64,000 nucleotides of DNA from Pelargonium cotyledonis (taxonomy: Eukaryota; Streptophyta; Magnoliopsida; Geraniales; Geraniaceae): positions 62,001-126,000 of the forward strand of contig JAYMTA010000006.1 of the NCBI GenBank assembly GCA_036897625.1, written 5' to 3'. Below, one piece after another: positions 39,060 through 51,474 of this stretch (positions are counted from its first letter, which is position 1; each line of letters begins with the position of its first letter). The notes under the pieces were generated by a model. The model searched no databases. It was not told where the DNA came from and saw nothing but the letters and a program-made list of their open reading frames with translations. The translations under genes and the position numbers were made by a program.

Positions 39060-39210
39060 CCTTACTAAGAAGAGAGTATAAGACTATAACAACTAACAAT
39101 ACAGGGAATACAGTCTATAAGAAGAGTCCAGCTAAGAAAGCTACAGGTACAGGTACACGAATTAGACTACAAAGAAACGCAAGAGTATAGTTTATAAGAC
39201 AGGTAAGAAG
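39060..39210 (+). repeat. Repeat-A-like purine-rich block
   Basis: About 110 bases are almost entirely AAG, ACA, AAT, GCT, GGT and AGA triplets, including ACAGGTACAGGTACAC. The plus strand reads as a short lysine/threonine-rich frame and the minus strand as hydrophobic. It closely resembles the blocks at 31.8 and 61.8 kb, so I infer a low-complexity repeat remnant rather than a gene. Confidence 0.4.
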
Positions 39211-39825
39211 TTTCCTTTCATTTCCGAGTCAGAGCAGTTACTTTATTTAGCCTGGAATTTTTCTCACAACATGCTCTTTTTTTAAAAATACTTGAAGCTG
39301 AAGTCCGGCAAAGCAATAACAAAGCAGTTCGAACATTGAACAAAGTTCTGTATTTGATCTTATAATCACCTGGATAAAAAAAGTAACATACTGGGTACAC
39401 TAACTTGTGTTTTAGTGCACGTTAATCCCCGTACAATTAGGTTTTGGTATTCTTGAAATTAACAGTGTGTTTATACTATATACTGTCTCTATTTTAGAGT
39501 AAGCACAATATAAGACCCTTGCCTCTTGTTTTTAGGTTGCACTCATGTTAGGAAGGAAACCTAATTAAAGTCTTATCTCTACCCGTATTAGGCAGTACTT
39601 TAAATCTAACCAAAAATGCAAAAAATGGGAGTAGTAAAGAATAGAAAGAATTCCTGCGTGAAATACTTAACTCTATTTACCTTAAAAAGGAATGAACTCT
39701 ATCAGCTTGAGTACAAAAAGGAAGTGAATTGTTTAAGATTACTTACAAGATTGCTACTTACTTAGACTCTAGTATTTTGGCGGGTTATATATGCAACTTA
39801 AAAGATAAAGCACCTCTTTTGGACC

Positions 39826-39898
39826 AAGTAAGACAAACGGGTTGAACCCACGCGCGTTAGATATTAAACCTTTGCTCTACCAACTAAGCTATCTGAGC
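39826..39898 (-). pseudogene. chimeric tRNA-like remnant with tRNA-Phe-like 5' half
   Basis: The 29 bases at 39870-39898 differ by one base from the 5' half of the trnF-like remnant at 13911-13939. The rest (loop TTAATAT, then GCGTGGGTTCAACCC) does not match that copy and lacks a seven-base T-loop with a paired stem. It looks like a trnF 5' half joined to another tRNA's 3' half, or one copy decayed on one side only. Confidence 0.45.
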
Positions 39899-39904
39899 AC
39901 TTCT

Positions 39905-42900
39905 ATATACTCCTAATAACAAAACCTCATTCAACATATAAGTATGGAGCAGTCCTATTGTATGTAATATTCTTCTATCTAAGTGATTTGGTTATATTAC
40001 TCCTTATTTCGCAAGTCCGGGCAGTCTTTTCTAAAAGAGGGAGCACAAGCTATTATACATTCCCAACCTTAATAAAGGAATCTAGGCTTACTTACTATCT
40101 ATATGTTTCACGGACCAAAAATTAGGGACAGAATAACTAGAACTTATAACCGGGAATCCTGACTTCTATTCTCTAGATCATTACTTTTATATTCTCTGCT
40201 AAATCGCTAACTATTCCAATCTTTATTCGGAGAAACTAGCTGATGTCAATATTCGTATAGTATTCTTAGATTAGGCACTACAAGACATATACCTTGGAAA
40301 TACCTTCACAAAAAAGGAGACCCATGAAAGCTAGCCTTGTAAACACTGGTTTTCTTGGACAAAGCAAATACTAATTGAATTCAGAAAGAAAGACCGACCC
40401 TAGTTAGTAAGGGATCTCCAAGACTTTATGTTTGAATGAATTGGATTTTTTACTACTCCTTGATGCTAATATAAAGTCGTTTTCTGAATCAAATGTAAGT
40501 ATAAAGAAAGGCAAAAAGAGTTGCTCTGTGCTAGTAAGGAAAATCTATAATTTATTATATCTTTCAAATTTATGTGGAGTCTCCTTCTATAAGGAACTAA
40601 AATCTTTATTATATTCAAAAAGTTGATATTTATATACGAATATCTGAAGAGTGCTCGTGAGTAAAAGAATTCAAAGGAGTCATATATTACCAAGTAGTCC
40701 GTGTATTTCTATAGTTATTGAGGAATCTTATAAATAGTACAAGCCAAAAGAGACCCCTTGAAAGCTGGGTCTTCTGTAGACAGGAAGCTGTATAAAATTA
40801 GTAGAATAAGAAGGGAAGGGCTTTTGAAACAGCTAAGTACAAGGGCTTAAAAGCAAGAATGAGAAAATCGCCTAAAGTTAATCTATTATAATTCAACCGT
40901 AGTAATAGGGAGCTGCCGAACCTAAAATCACTCGCTGTAAACTAGCTAGATGTGTAAAAGCAATATCTTTAGTACATAAATATGTGTATCCCTTTTATAT
41001 AAACAATAACTGTTTAACTGTTTTTCTAAAAAAAGATTTCAAATCAAAAGGGGTCCTGATACACTCCATATTAGGTTCCGGTTCTCAAGTCTGATAGCTC
41101 CTTTCGTTTATACGCTTCTTGATCCGAAATAACTAGATTCCACAATAGAGTTACAAAAAAGTACGCTACTTTACACGGTTATATCTGACGAATAAACAGG
41201 ATTCTCGCATGGGATACTAATTTATTTTGTATGAACTCATATTATTTAGATTATAGGTCTAGCTAATAGGGGCGTCTCCGATACTCTATTTAGCATTGGT
41301 TTCTTATTTCTTATTATTCTGCATAATAGCTAGCCATAGTATTTTATTCTTAAAGTGCTGCCGCCGGATCCTTATTGCTATTAAGAAAACTCAAGAATGT
41401 TGCATTAAAACTACTTACTAAGGACAGAAAAAAGCATACAGTTTGGGGAAATCTCTCTTGTAGACGAGTTCCTTATTCTTCCTTTTACTACGGTGTATTC
41501 CAGAATCCAATCTATGTTTGTAGTCAATCTACAAGTATTAAAAAGTTCTATCATGCAGCAATTATATAGATAGAATATTCAATATCTCTAAGAAAGAAAG
41601 CCCTATTCCCGTTCAGTTGAGTGGAGGGGCTCTTTCTTTAACTAATAGGCGCAGGTTAAAGTCGAGGCTTTTCGGGTATACTATATGAACCCTAACCTCG
41701 AAACGTAAATACTTAACCTCCTAAACTAATATAAAGGAAAGGTGGAAGGTTTCTTTTAGAATACATAGGTGGCTCCAGCTTTATTATCTTTTAGTTTAAG
41801 AACGGAAGTCTTTGTGGTAAATTATGAAAATAAGTTTACGCAATAGCCCTGTTGTTTATTTACTTTTGAATCTTTTTTAACTCCTTTTTAAATTAGTGTA
41901 ATCTTAAAGATAATTTAGTCATAGATTTTATACAAAGTTTAAGATGTTCTTTTCAAAATACCTGCTTTTTGGACTTATATCATATATCCTAGGATAGAAA
42001 TTTCCCTATATAAGCGGGTACAACTGACGTGTATACTACGAGATATTTTAACAAAAAAAAGAAGTCTTGGTCTCCTAAGCGCGCAGGCCTAAGGGGTCCA
42101 ATTAAAGGATAAGACTAAAAGATTGGATCCGAATACAAGGGGAGTTGTACTTACAGTTTAAAAGAAGGGCTAACTAGCAAAGGCGAGAGCAGCCCTTTTG
42201 AGATGAAGGAAAATAGAGGGCATCTGGAGAAAAAACTTTAAGTAAGGAATTAGGCAGCTTTCTGTATTATATAACCTATTACCTGCAAAAAGGGGCTTTA
42301 TATAACCTTGTATAGCAACTTCTTTACTTGTATGTTTTATATTCGCTTTTCCTTATTAATTACTAAATCCTTATTCTGTATTAATTGTTACTAGTTTGTT
42401 TAGGTGTATTCCTATAAATGGTCTTTTGTTGTTATTACTATAGGGAAACCCTTATAGGTACATAGGCTAGTCTTATTGTATAGAAGTAATAGAAAGTGAA
42501 TAAGAGTTCTTTAGGTATACCAGTTATATTAAGAGATATCTTGTTGTGACTCATTTAGAAAGGAGTCAACCTTATATAGAGATTGGGGGGGTAAAGGATT
42601 CTTTCCTCCTTTAGTTTTAACTTAACAAATACTGGAAAAGACTCGCATTCCTCGAGTAGGAAGAACCTCATTTAGCTAATTAAATGAAACGGAAATACAA
42701 AAATAAGGAAAACCTCGTTTGTTATATACATTTTAAGTCAAGACCCCTTTCCTGGATTAGTTACAGAAAATTATCTTTGTATATTAAGGCTTTTCCTTTA
42801 GAGATATCCCCTTATAGTCTAAACCTTAATAAGGGGAGTTAGGGTACACTTTAAGGATTTGGTTAGGAAAGCGACTGTGAGAAAATACCTTGTTGAAATA

Positions 42901-44240
42901 CTGCATTAATTATTTAGATTTTCCCTGCAACTCGGGTTACCTCTTATAATAGATAATAGAAGACCTCAACCTGAATTTAGAATAACTACTCTAAAGAACC
43001 CTTATTTGACAAATTCCTGTACTTCAATACTGAAAATGCTGATTTACTTCCCAGTAAGCTAGCTTCTAATTTAAAGAGAATTCCCTGATGAAGTAAAGTG
43101 AAGTGCTACCTAGTTTTGACTTTATTTAATACTTTAATTCAATTCCAAACCCATTTCCCATATTACACCTCTTATTCTATATTTTAGATCTTATAATCTT
43201 TCTATTTTCAATAGTTTCCTTTCATAACCTGTTAACTCTTCCAAAAAAACTTCTCCTTAAAGGGTAAGGGCATGCCTCCTAACGATCTAGTTACTTAGTT
43301 TCATGCCACCCCTGTACTAGAAATATACAAGAAATCCACTCTTAAAATAGAGACTCTTTCACAATATGTCTCAACTTAGAAATTGAATTTTTTACTGAAA
43401 ATTCATTGCTTAACCGCTTAATCCAAAACAGGAAACCTAGTAACAAAAGAATACAACTCTCTTCTTTCTGTGTTGTAAAGAAGGATTTCCTTATACCTTA
43501 TATAAGTAATGAAACTCATAAGAAATTCTTTCTTTTTTTTTTTCTTATCAGGAGGGTCTTTATTATTTGGAGGATCCTTATATATTCTAAAATCTTAGGC
43601 GATAACATTGAGGTAAACTTTTTAATTCATGTATGAGTATAGTATATTTATAAAAAGGGGGCTTCGCATCATTTAGGCAATAAATTCCCCATTCCGTTTC
43701 CTTTACTCCGGAATTCAATAAAAGGGTTTCTCTTTTTCCTTAGGGTCTTTGTATTTGTAGAAAGGCTGAGTTGATAAAGAAGTTCATCTATATAGATAAT
43801 TTTTAGTATCCATATCTTTTGTGCTTTTTTGTTTTATTCCTTTATGAAATCTGAAAGTAACTAAAAAAAAAGAGTCGTTGTACGGTATTCCCTGGCTAAA
43901 ACCAGTTTTAAAACCTTCAGTTGTATTACTTTTCATATCTATGTCAATAAATCTCTAAGTCTAAATTCCCTACACTTTCTTACTAATTAGTTTATCGCGA
44001 GAACCCCTTTATAAATAACAGTGTACTCGTTTAGAAACAATTCAATCAGATACATGCCCGATACGGAGAAGAGCCGTGCAACGAAGCCTTTGACCGCAAA
44101 AGAATCGTAATCCTTAACTTATATTGTACTACACGCGCTTCCTTAAAAATAAATAAACTATAAATAAGAATCTTAGACTAGACACGGAAACACAAAATAA
44201 GAATACACACCGAAATTAGATTAAGACAACAACCTTCTTT
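39905..44240. other. Stretch without recognisable genes
   Basis: No gene seen. Short frames at 40432-40626, 40466-40693 (minus), 41375-41569 and 43406-43636 show no family features. One GGAATCC is at 40153 and GGATCC sites are at about 41367 and 42125. ACTAGACACGG and ACACACCG near 44177 and 44206 weakly recall small-subunit rRNA motifs. Confidence 0.5.
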
Positions 44241-44245
44241 ATAAC

Positions 44246-44318
44246 CGATAGTAAGTGATTCGAACCCGTAATATTTAATTAAATGAAGTCACATTTTACT
44301 TCTAAAGGGTCCTTGCCT
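44246..44318 (-). pseudogene. weak tRNA-like remnant
   Basis: The T-loop TTCGAAT with a three-pair stem (ACGGG/CACTT) is preceded at roughly the right distance by a purine-rich 5' part. D- and anticodon arms are not visible. Confidence 0.22.
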
Positions 44319-44599
44319 GCTTTAAGGTAGATTTACATAATTAAGAGTAAGAGAGGAATAACATATTATAAATGATTTCCTTAGACTATTATGACAAAAG
44401 TTTGAAGGAGATTAAGGCTATGTTTCTTGATGTTCAAAGATATCGAAGTAAAAGGGGGACTTTAGGATTCTAAAATTTAAGTGTTAACACCGGAACTCAA
44501 TTCTTTATCTAGAGAATACTAGATTAATGATAAGTAATACGCTACTATAAAGTTATAATACTAAAATTCTAGAAACTCCGGGCATTCCTATTATTAAGA

Positions 44600-44715
44600 A
44601 TCCTAAGGAATTCTAGCTCTAACTCTAAAGAAAAGTCTAGCTCAGAAAAGTAAGATACAAAAAAAGAAGGGTCTAGCTCGAAAGCAAGCACGTAGGAAGT
44701 CTAGATAAGGAGCTA
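44600..44715 (+). repeat. TCTAGCTC mini-array
   Basis: TCTAGCTC occurs at 44612, 44636 and 44672, with a variant TCTAGATA at 44700; the spacing is 24, 36 and 28 bases. The intervals are A/G-rich (AAAG, AAGAAG) and read as serine/lysine-rich triplets. Less than one copy of this 8-mer is expected in the whole window, so the clustering is not chance. Confidence 0.6.
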
Positions 44716-44719
44716 AGGT

Positions 44720-45569
44720 AAATAGGTTACTTTATTGTGTTCCTTTGTTTCTAGGTTTTTCAGATAATCAAAGGGGATATTAGGGAATAAAATAGCTGAA
44801 GCTAAAGGGATTCATTTCCGGATGAGGATAGAACTCAAGTGAAAGCTTTTCTTGTTTGTGTTTGTACACTTCTAGGCTCGCAATTCCAAATTAAAGTATA
44901 AGAGAGCTTTAAAGCTAAGCTAAATCGAGATCTTAGAAGTAAGGTTTTTTTCTCTTTCCCCATCCTGTTTAAACCGGAAGGTCACAAGGAATTATTCTTT
45001 TTTGAAAGGAATTTCTTAATCTCAATGAGTAGGGCAAACCAAGGTCAGGAGTTTTTTTAACTAGCATATACTGAGGAAGAAAGGCATCTAAAAGAAGTTA
45101 TTTTTTAGAAAGTTATACCTTTATTTAATAAGTAAATTTAATAAAAGTAGGAGAACCTGCTGGAGCAGTTTTAATAAGTGTTTATTTATGGTAATTTTAT
45201 TAAATATCTCTTGTTTTTGAGAGTAAATTGAGTATTAAATAAGAGCTTGTAGTGCGTGTTTTAAGTACTCCAGATTTCTAGAGCTCGAGTCCAGCTTGGA
45301 TTTTACCCCAGTTATTTACGTAAGTGATTGTTGGTAGACAGCTTGGAGAAAAACCCACTAAGCTCTCTCTTATACTTATCTTATCCTTTTTTCGCAGTTT
45401 ATTTGGCTTGAAAAAATTAGGAGTTCTTATATAATACCTAGAGTGAGTGTCCTAATACTTTGATACGAAATAGTACTGATTAGGGTTACCTGGCTCTATT
45501 GGTACGGCGATTCCTCAGCAAACTTGTTATTAGATAGCTATTTGTTAACAAGCTTTCCTACAGTTTGTT
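44720..45569. other. Stretch without recognisable genes
   Basis: No gene is supported. A T-loop-like CTCGAGT near 45281 lacks stems. Confidence 0.5.
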
Positions 45570-45840
45570 GTATTACTAGCTTGTTCTAGATTGTTTCGGC
45601 AGCTTAAGATAAAGGTATATATTCCTCCTGTTTCCTGTTCTTATCATTATAAAGAGGATACAAACCCTATTAGTATAAGGGTAAGTCCTTTCTTCCCAAC
45701 CGGAACGTAGAGAGGGAGGGTAATCCAAGGAGTATTCTGAATATACCCATTTACGCATAGGGCCCACCAACTGACTTCTTATAACTTCTTGACTTATTTT
45801 TGACTTACTCTTTATTTTAGGACTTACTTTGTTTATTGAC
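45570..45840 (-). repeat. Dispersed repeat A, copy 3 (core 45641-45746)
   Basis: This copy links the family. It shares TTATCATTAT, GTAAGTCCTT and GGGTAAT.CAAGGA with copy 2 and GGGTAAGTCCTTT plus GGGAGGG with copy 4, all in order and at near-identical spacing. The tail (45765-45840) has repeated GACTT/CTTCTT units, purine-rich on the minus strand. A 64-codon minus frame (45576-45770) crosses it. Its reading is not maintained in the other copies, so I do not annotate it as a gene. Confidence 0.65.
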
Positions 45841-45854
45841 TTAACTTCTTAATC

Positions 45855-45926
45855 TCCCCAAGCAGGGTTTGAACCTATGACTTTCCGTTTAAAAGTCCAG
45901 TGCTTTACCAGCTGAGCTATACGGGT
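45855..45926 (-). pseudogene. trnK: tRNA-Lys(UUU)-like remnant
   Basis: Exactly 72 bases with canonical arm lengths. CGTATAGCTCAGCTGGTAAA forms a D-arm, the anticodon loop is CTTTTAA (anticodon TTT), and GGTTCAAAC is the T-arm. The anticodon stem (CTGGA/ACGGA) is mostly unpaired and the acceptor (ACCCGTA/TTGGGGA) has four of seven pairs, the best acceptor in the set. It could be a lightly decayed tRNA-Lys or an edited one. It lies about 50 bases beyond repeat A copy 3. Confidence 0.48.
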
Positions 45927-46554
45927 ATACTTGGGAAGAGGTATCCTATCTGAATCCATTAAAGCTTCTTATGAAAAGAATGTCTTTTTTAGCTTAACTA
46001 TACAAAATTATTATTTAAAATTAAGAGCATGGGAACTCTTAAAAGGGTAAAGTTTAACCACTAAATCTTACATTTTAAAACTTTATTAAAAAGACTCCCA
46101 GTAAAAGCGGGTCCTTATGCTATTTATTGACTTTCCTGTTACTAATGAGTTGAATACTAGCTTTCTACAAATACTCTAACCTTAATTATAAGAGAGATAA
46201 ATTCGCCAGTCCAGAATAACTTTTAAACCGGTAAAAACCCCTTCTACTAGGAGCACATATAGTGTTTTTATCCTATTATCTACCTAAGCAAGAAAATTTA
46301 TTATAAGTTACTAGACTCAACTCAGATCTTGAGCAAGTTAATAATCGGAGACTTCTTTTACTGGACCAGATAAAAGTTGTTTCAGTAAGCTAATCTTTTC
46401 TTATTATATAAAATAAGCGATTTAAACTTAGAATGTATAACAGCATTTTATCTATAAGAAGAAAAGGTTTGACTTTCTCTTTTAAACGGAAGAAAACCCC
46501 CGACCCTGAAAACGAAATACAGTAGGCATATACCTAGGAAACACTCCGTAACAA

Positions 46555-46615
46555 GAAGATCCATACCATCGTAGCTACAAATACAGGTAAAAGTAAGTCA
46601 ATAAGGTTGGTGCTG
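46555..46615 (+). repeat. Repeat-A-like short block
   Basis: TAGCTACAAATACAGGTAAAAG matches the block near 3575 with few differences and shares the ACAGGTA core of the other purine-rich blocks. Only about 60 bases are recognisable. Confidence 0.3.
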
Positions 46616-46619
46616 TACT

Positions 46620-49600
46620 AACTATGTATGGTTAACTAATAATAAATGACCTGCCTCCTTTCTTTATAGACTCATCACTCTTCTGGATATAGATATCTAA
46701 ATCTTTAGGGTTTCCTTCTACTTGAGACGTTTCGCTTGACAAGGATTCCTTTTATTGCCCTTCTTATCGAATTATCTTACTTGGGAAATGGCTTTTGTCT
46801 TTCTCATTTTCTGACTGCCTTTGATAAGAAATGGAACTAAGAAGTCTTAAGGTTTACTAAGCACTAGTTCGTTCTTAAAGGACTCCTGCTAAATAGCTAG
46901 AAAATAGGCGGGGTAGCCCTGTGAATTTATACACAGAATTCTGAAAAAAAAAGGATAACTCTCACTAAGAAAAAGTAGGAAACTCTCGAGGGACGCCTTT
47001 AAACGCTCTAATTAAAAAGACTGAAAGTATAGAACATTTAACCCGAGGCTCTGGCTCAAATTCAGGCGTGTGTAACCTGTATACTTTATAGTAGCCTTTT
47101 ATAAAGTATGGACAATCCAGTAAAAAATTATACCTAAAAAGGTTACCATTTGCTAGCTTCAACACCAATCGAGAACCCTATAGAAAGATAAAACTTGGTA
47201 CAGGAATATCGGACATAAGTACTTGCTTAAATTTTTGTTAAATCTTAGGTTCAAAAGGGCTTTTCACGAACAAGATTACCCTAGGTCCAGTCCAATGTGT
47301 TTTAATTTGAAATATATTATCCACAAGAAATCTTTAAACAAAAAATATATAAAGTATTTTGGGTAAACTCACATTATATCAACATAGAAGAAGGCTAGAA
47401 TTAGATTAAAAATCAAGTTTAAGTTAAGAAAGACCCCCCATATTCCTACTTCTTAGCAGCTAGTTTACTATATATTAATCTATATTTCTGATCAAGTTTA
47501 GTAGCCTAAAAGGAGGACTTTCACCGACAAATGTAAAATGTAAGCAAAATATACAGACCCGCTGCTATCTTTCTCAATATATAAAAAAAATTCTATAGTT
47601 GCTTAGTGTATAACATAAAACCTGGTCAATTGCAATAATTCTCCTATAATATTTCTTTTTTGCGGATCCTTTGTAGGCAGAGTTCTATTTTCTTTATTTG
47701 TCTTATACAGGACTTTCTTTTTATTCTTTGGCTGCAACAACATCTAAATTTCATTCCTTTGCCTTGAAGTTTTCTGTAATACGAAGTTAAGAATTTTATT
47801 AGTTAGAATCAATTAGGGTTCCTTTCCTTCTTTGTTCAATAAAAGCAGTCTCGTCTAATCAAAATAATTGGAATTACTTTTTGAACGAAAGTCAGACTCT
47901 ATCATAAATGTTCTTTTGTGTTCAATTTGAGTTATCTTATGAGATCTGGAAAAGTATTCCTTAAAAAAAAAGAGTAGAGAACACGGTAGATTAATAGCCG
48001 GGCTTCTCAACTAATTTATAACTTGCTTCATACCGATTAGAGATTAAAAAATTAGTAACAATTCAAAATTATCGGGAATCCTAGCGCGTTTGAGAGAGGT
48101 TTAAGAAACTTTCCGTAGAGTGGATATACCCAAAAGGAAGCAAGAATTTTTATTAAAAGGGGGGATTTCAATATATGTTTATCCCTTTTCCAACACCTTG
48201 TAATAAATAAAATTTGCTGCAATGCCCTTTGTTTTAATTATAAATAACTTATAAACTTCTATGTAACAGAGACCTAATAAAACAAGGGTACGCTGTAGAT
48301 AGAGTCTGAGTTATAAAAGGGTCTCTCATTCCCTTATCCTGCAATCCTAGACCTCGGCATCTCCATAAACGTACGGAGTGCCTTTGAATTACAATAAAGT
48401 ATTTTACAGCACGAGACTCCTTACATTTGGAATCTATGCTTGCTTTTTAGAATTATATTATGGATCTTACTTTGATTTATTAAAAATCCCGGATCAATAT
48501 ATCTTGAAACAAGCTATCAAAAACCCTTCTTTCAAGTGATTTAGTACTTTGCTTTGGAAATTTAAGTTACATAATTAAGGCGCCTTTCTCGAGGTTCTCC
48601 TTACTCCTTAAAAGCACTCGGGTTTAAAACCTCCTTAAGTTAAGAGTTTACACGGAAACTAGGAGTATAGGATATAAAAAGTATTATACACAGCTGCCTA
48701 TACCATACCCCAATTTAAATAAGTAAGAACTGAACAAATATTCTTAACAATATATAGATTGAGTCCTATTTGACTATCTTAATTTTATCTCTTAACAAAA
48801 CTACTTGTTAGAGAACCTTATCTGGATATGCTCCGAAAACTCAAAAGATTTCATAGCTTTTGAACAGTAGCTTTATTTGTTGCTATTGACTAATTGTATT
48901 TGTAATTCGCGAGCTAGAATTTTTACTTTTATAGTATAGGAACTTATTGAAAATCTTAGACTTAATTCAAGCAAAGTTTCTCGTGGATAAAACCGTGTTG
49001 TTAGTGAATCCCCCTTTTTAACTGGTATAAATATTCTGGGAAAGGTCCCAAGTCAAATAAGTAAATTATCCAAAGAGATCTAAATAGAGCAATTAATCTT
49101 AAGGTATGAATAGTTTGAGCTTCGTTTTTACAGTAAATTCTATAAAACTTTATTTCAAAAAATGCCCAACTGAATACCCGTGAAGTTAAGTAAGAGTTTA
49201 ATACTTTATGTCTAAAATGTCTTTGTTTCTTAAATGAGATGAAAACTCAGTTAATAACTATATTACTAGCAATAGTAAGGTCAGACTCAGCGCGGGGCAT
49301 TCCCCACCTCAGAATTATATCCTTTCACTCTCTGTACTATTTAACTAGTCAAATATTGGAAACGTTTTATTGATTGAACGGAAGCCCTTGTCTTTTTATT
49401 CAAAAGGTAGTTTTTCGAACATAACTTGTATTTGTTTGTATTCTAGGATTCTTTAGCTGAAAAGTTTCCTACCAACCTCAAGAAACCCAGCAGATATACT
49501 AAGCCTGAACATTTTGTCTTAGCTTAACAAACAAAAAGGTTCCATAGGAGCGCTTCTTACCGGTGCTAAAGCACTCCAAATTGGATATATTTTATCTATT

Positions 49601-51438
49601 TTTTGTACTAGACCCCTCAAATCAAATTAAAATACCTACAGAATCTCTCTAAAAAGCTACCGTGATAACGGAATATAACTCTTGCGTTTTTAGAAAAACA
49701 GAGTGGTGCTTTCCATGCCCAAGTTAGTATAGTCGAAGTACCCTGCGCTGCTCAGGTAAAACAGGAATTTGAAAGATTCAGAGGTAAAAGAGTTTTCTTG
49801 CTTTTACACGAATTAGGAGCTGTTGATATAGCCTTATCCAGCTTTCATAAAGTAAGAGATACGCTTAATTAATAATTGGTCGAACACAAAAAAAAGCATT
49901 TAATGACTCCTACTTCAGATTTGGGGATTCATATAATTTTTGATTTGTTTTTAAGAACTAAAATGAGTAAAAAACTATCATATCTCATATGTATATTAAT
50001 TTTTAATCTAGAGTGGTTCACTTTTTGTGTTAGTAATGCATGCTACTCGCTAAATAATATAAAAGCTACAACAAAGATTTATCCTAGTTCCTGAATCCAG
50101 CAAACTCTTAGTTATTACAGTCCTTAGAAAATCAACAGCACTGCAACCGGAAGACATCTTGTCGTTTAACCTAACTAGTTCTATTCATACTTTTTCTTAA
50201 AGCTAGATCGAACTTTTCCAGGATTTGTTGGGTTGATGTCAATCAAAGTTCGTTTTTATTATATTCTTTTTAAAGGCACTCAAACCCTTGTTCATCGGCG
50301 GGGTGTGCTTTGCTTTTGGGTCAATTACAGCTTTACCTTATTAGTAATAGCCTTGTACGTTTATTTAGATGTCTAACTATTCTATATAAACGATTCCTTT
50401 GTCTAGCAACTTTGACGGAAAGTTAGTAAAACATAAGTGTTTTCTTATACTGGTTAAACAAGTCTAAAATGGGTTTACCCTAACAGAAAAAACTTGGTAG
50501 GGAGTTTTATTGCTTGGATTCAAAGTAAAAGCCAGTTAGCTAAGGAAGAAAGGGTGCGTGTAAACTAGTCTAGTTAACTGCTAAATCCAACTTTGTTGCT
50601 TTCGCTCTATAACGAAGAGTTAAAGGCTTCCAAATCTATTTAGTGCGTGCGGTCACAAAGACATGATATATAGCTCATTAACCAAAGGAAAGTTATCGCA
50701 TCAAAGCAGGAAAACTCCCCGACTAGACTTCTATAAAAAAGGGTCTAAAACCAATGCTGAAAGGGGTTTTTGAAGGAGTGTTAATATACCAAAACCTCTT
50801 ACAAGCAATACTTATGGCGGAAATACTCTCCCAATCTACTAAGGATGCAGCTGTCATAAAAAGAGAGTCTATCTTGAAGTGTTTTTTGGAAGGTAAAGAA
50901 ATTTAAGCACCGGGTAACAAAAATTATACAATCTAATTCAAATATTGTATTAAACACAGGGATCCCGACTGTGTTTATAAGAGGGAGACTTACTAATGGG
51001 GGCTGTTAAAGGATTCAATCCTGAAATAAAGTTCTTTTTTTTTCTTTCTTTGAGGAACTCCTCCCAGAGACGCTCTCGCACATTTCTAGTGTATTCTAGA
51101 ATATATTGTTTTCCTCTTCTTCCTCTTAAAAAGTCACTAATTATGGAATATATTCAACTTAAGTAGTACTAAGGGGTACTTGGATAGCGCGAAGACTATA
51201 AGTATAAGAGGCCCCGTAATAGCAAGAGGCATCTCTGAGTTTACACTTTTTTTTCCAAAATCTAAATTGATTAAACCTATCCCGAATATAGAGGAGGACT
51301 CTTCAACTCTTAGCGAAACCCTTATTTGTTAAAGTACTTAGTATATAAAAAACCGATAAAAAGCAAATATTGCTGTCTATGTTGGTAAATATAAGAATCT
51401 CGTGTGACTTTATTTTAAAATATATATATAGTAATAAA
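46620..51438. other. Stretch without recognisable genes
   Basis: No gene or tRNA is supported. Frames at 46965-47168 (minus) and 49876-50094 (TTG start) have no recognisable features. Quasi-palindromes are at 47666 (GGATCC) and 48075 (GGAATCC). Confidence 0.55.
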
Positions 51439-51470
51439 GTGTTCGTATAGCTCAGCTGATTAGAATCAAA
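51439..51470 (+). pseudogene. tRNA 5'-half fragment
   Basis: GTTCGTATAGCTCAGCTGAT is a typical acceptor plus D-arm start. CGTATAGCTCAGCTG (51444-51458) is identical to the same part of the trnK-like remnant at 45855-45926. Nothing tRNA-like follows, so only the 5' third is present. Confidence 0.4.
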
Positions 51471-51474
51471 TAAC

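Noticed and set aside
44173-44215. ACTAGACACGG and ACACACCG, recalling SSU rRNA motifs ACTGAGACACGG and ACACACCGCCC.
   Set aside because: In real SSU genes these motifs are about 1 kb apart, and neither continues correctly here.
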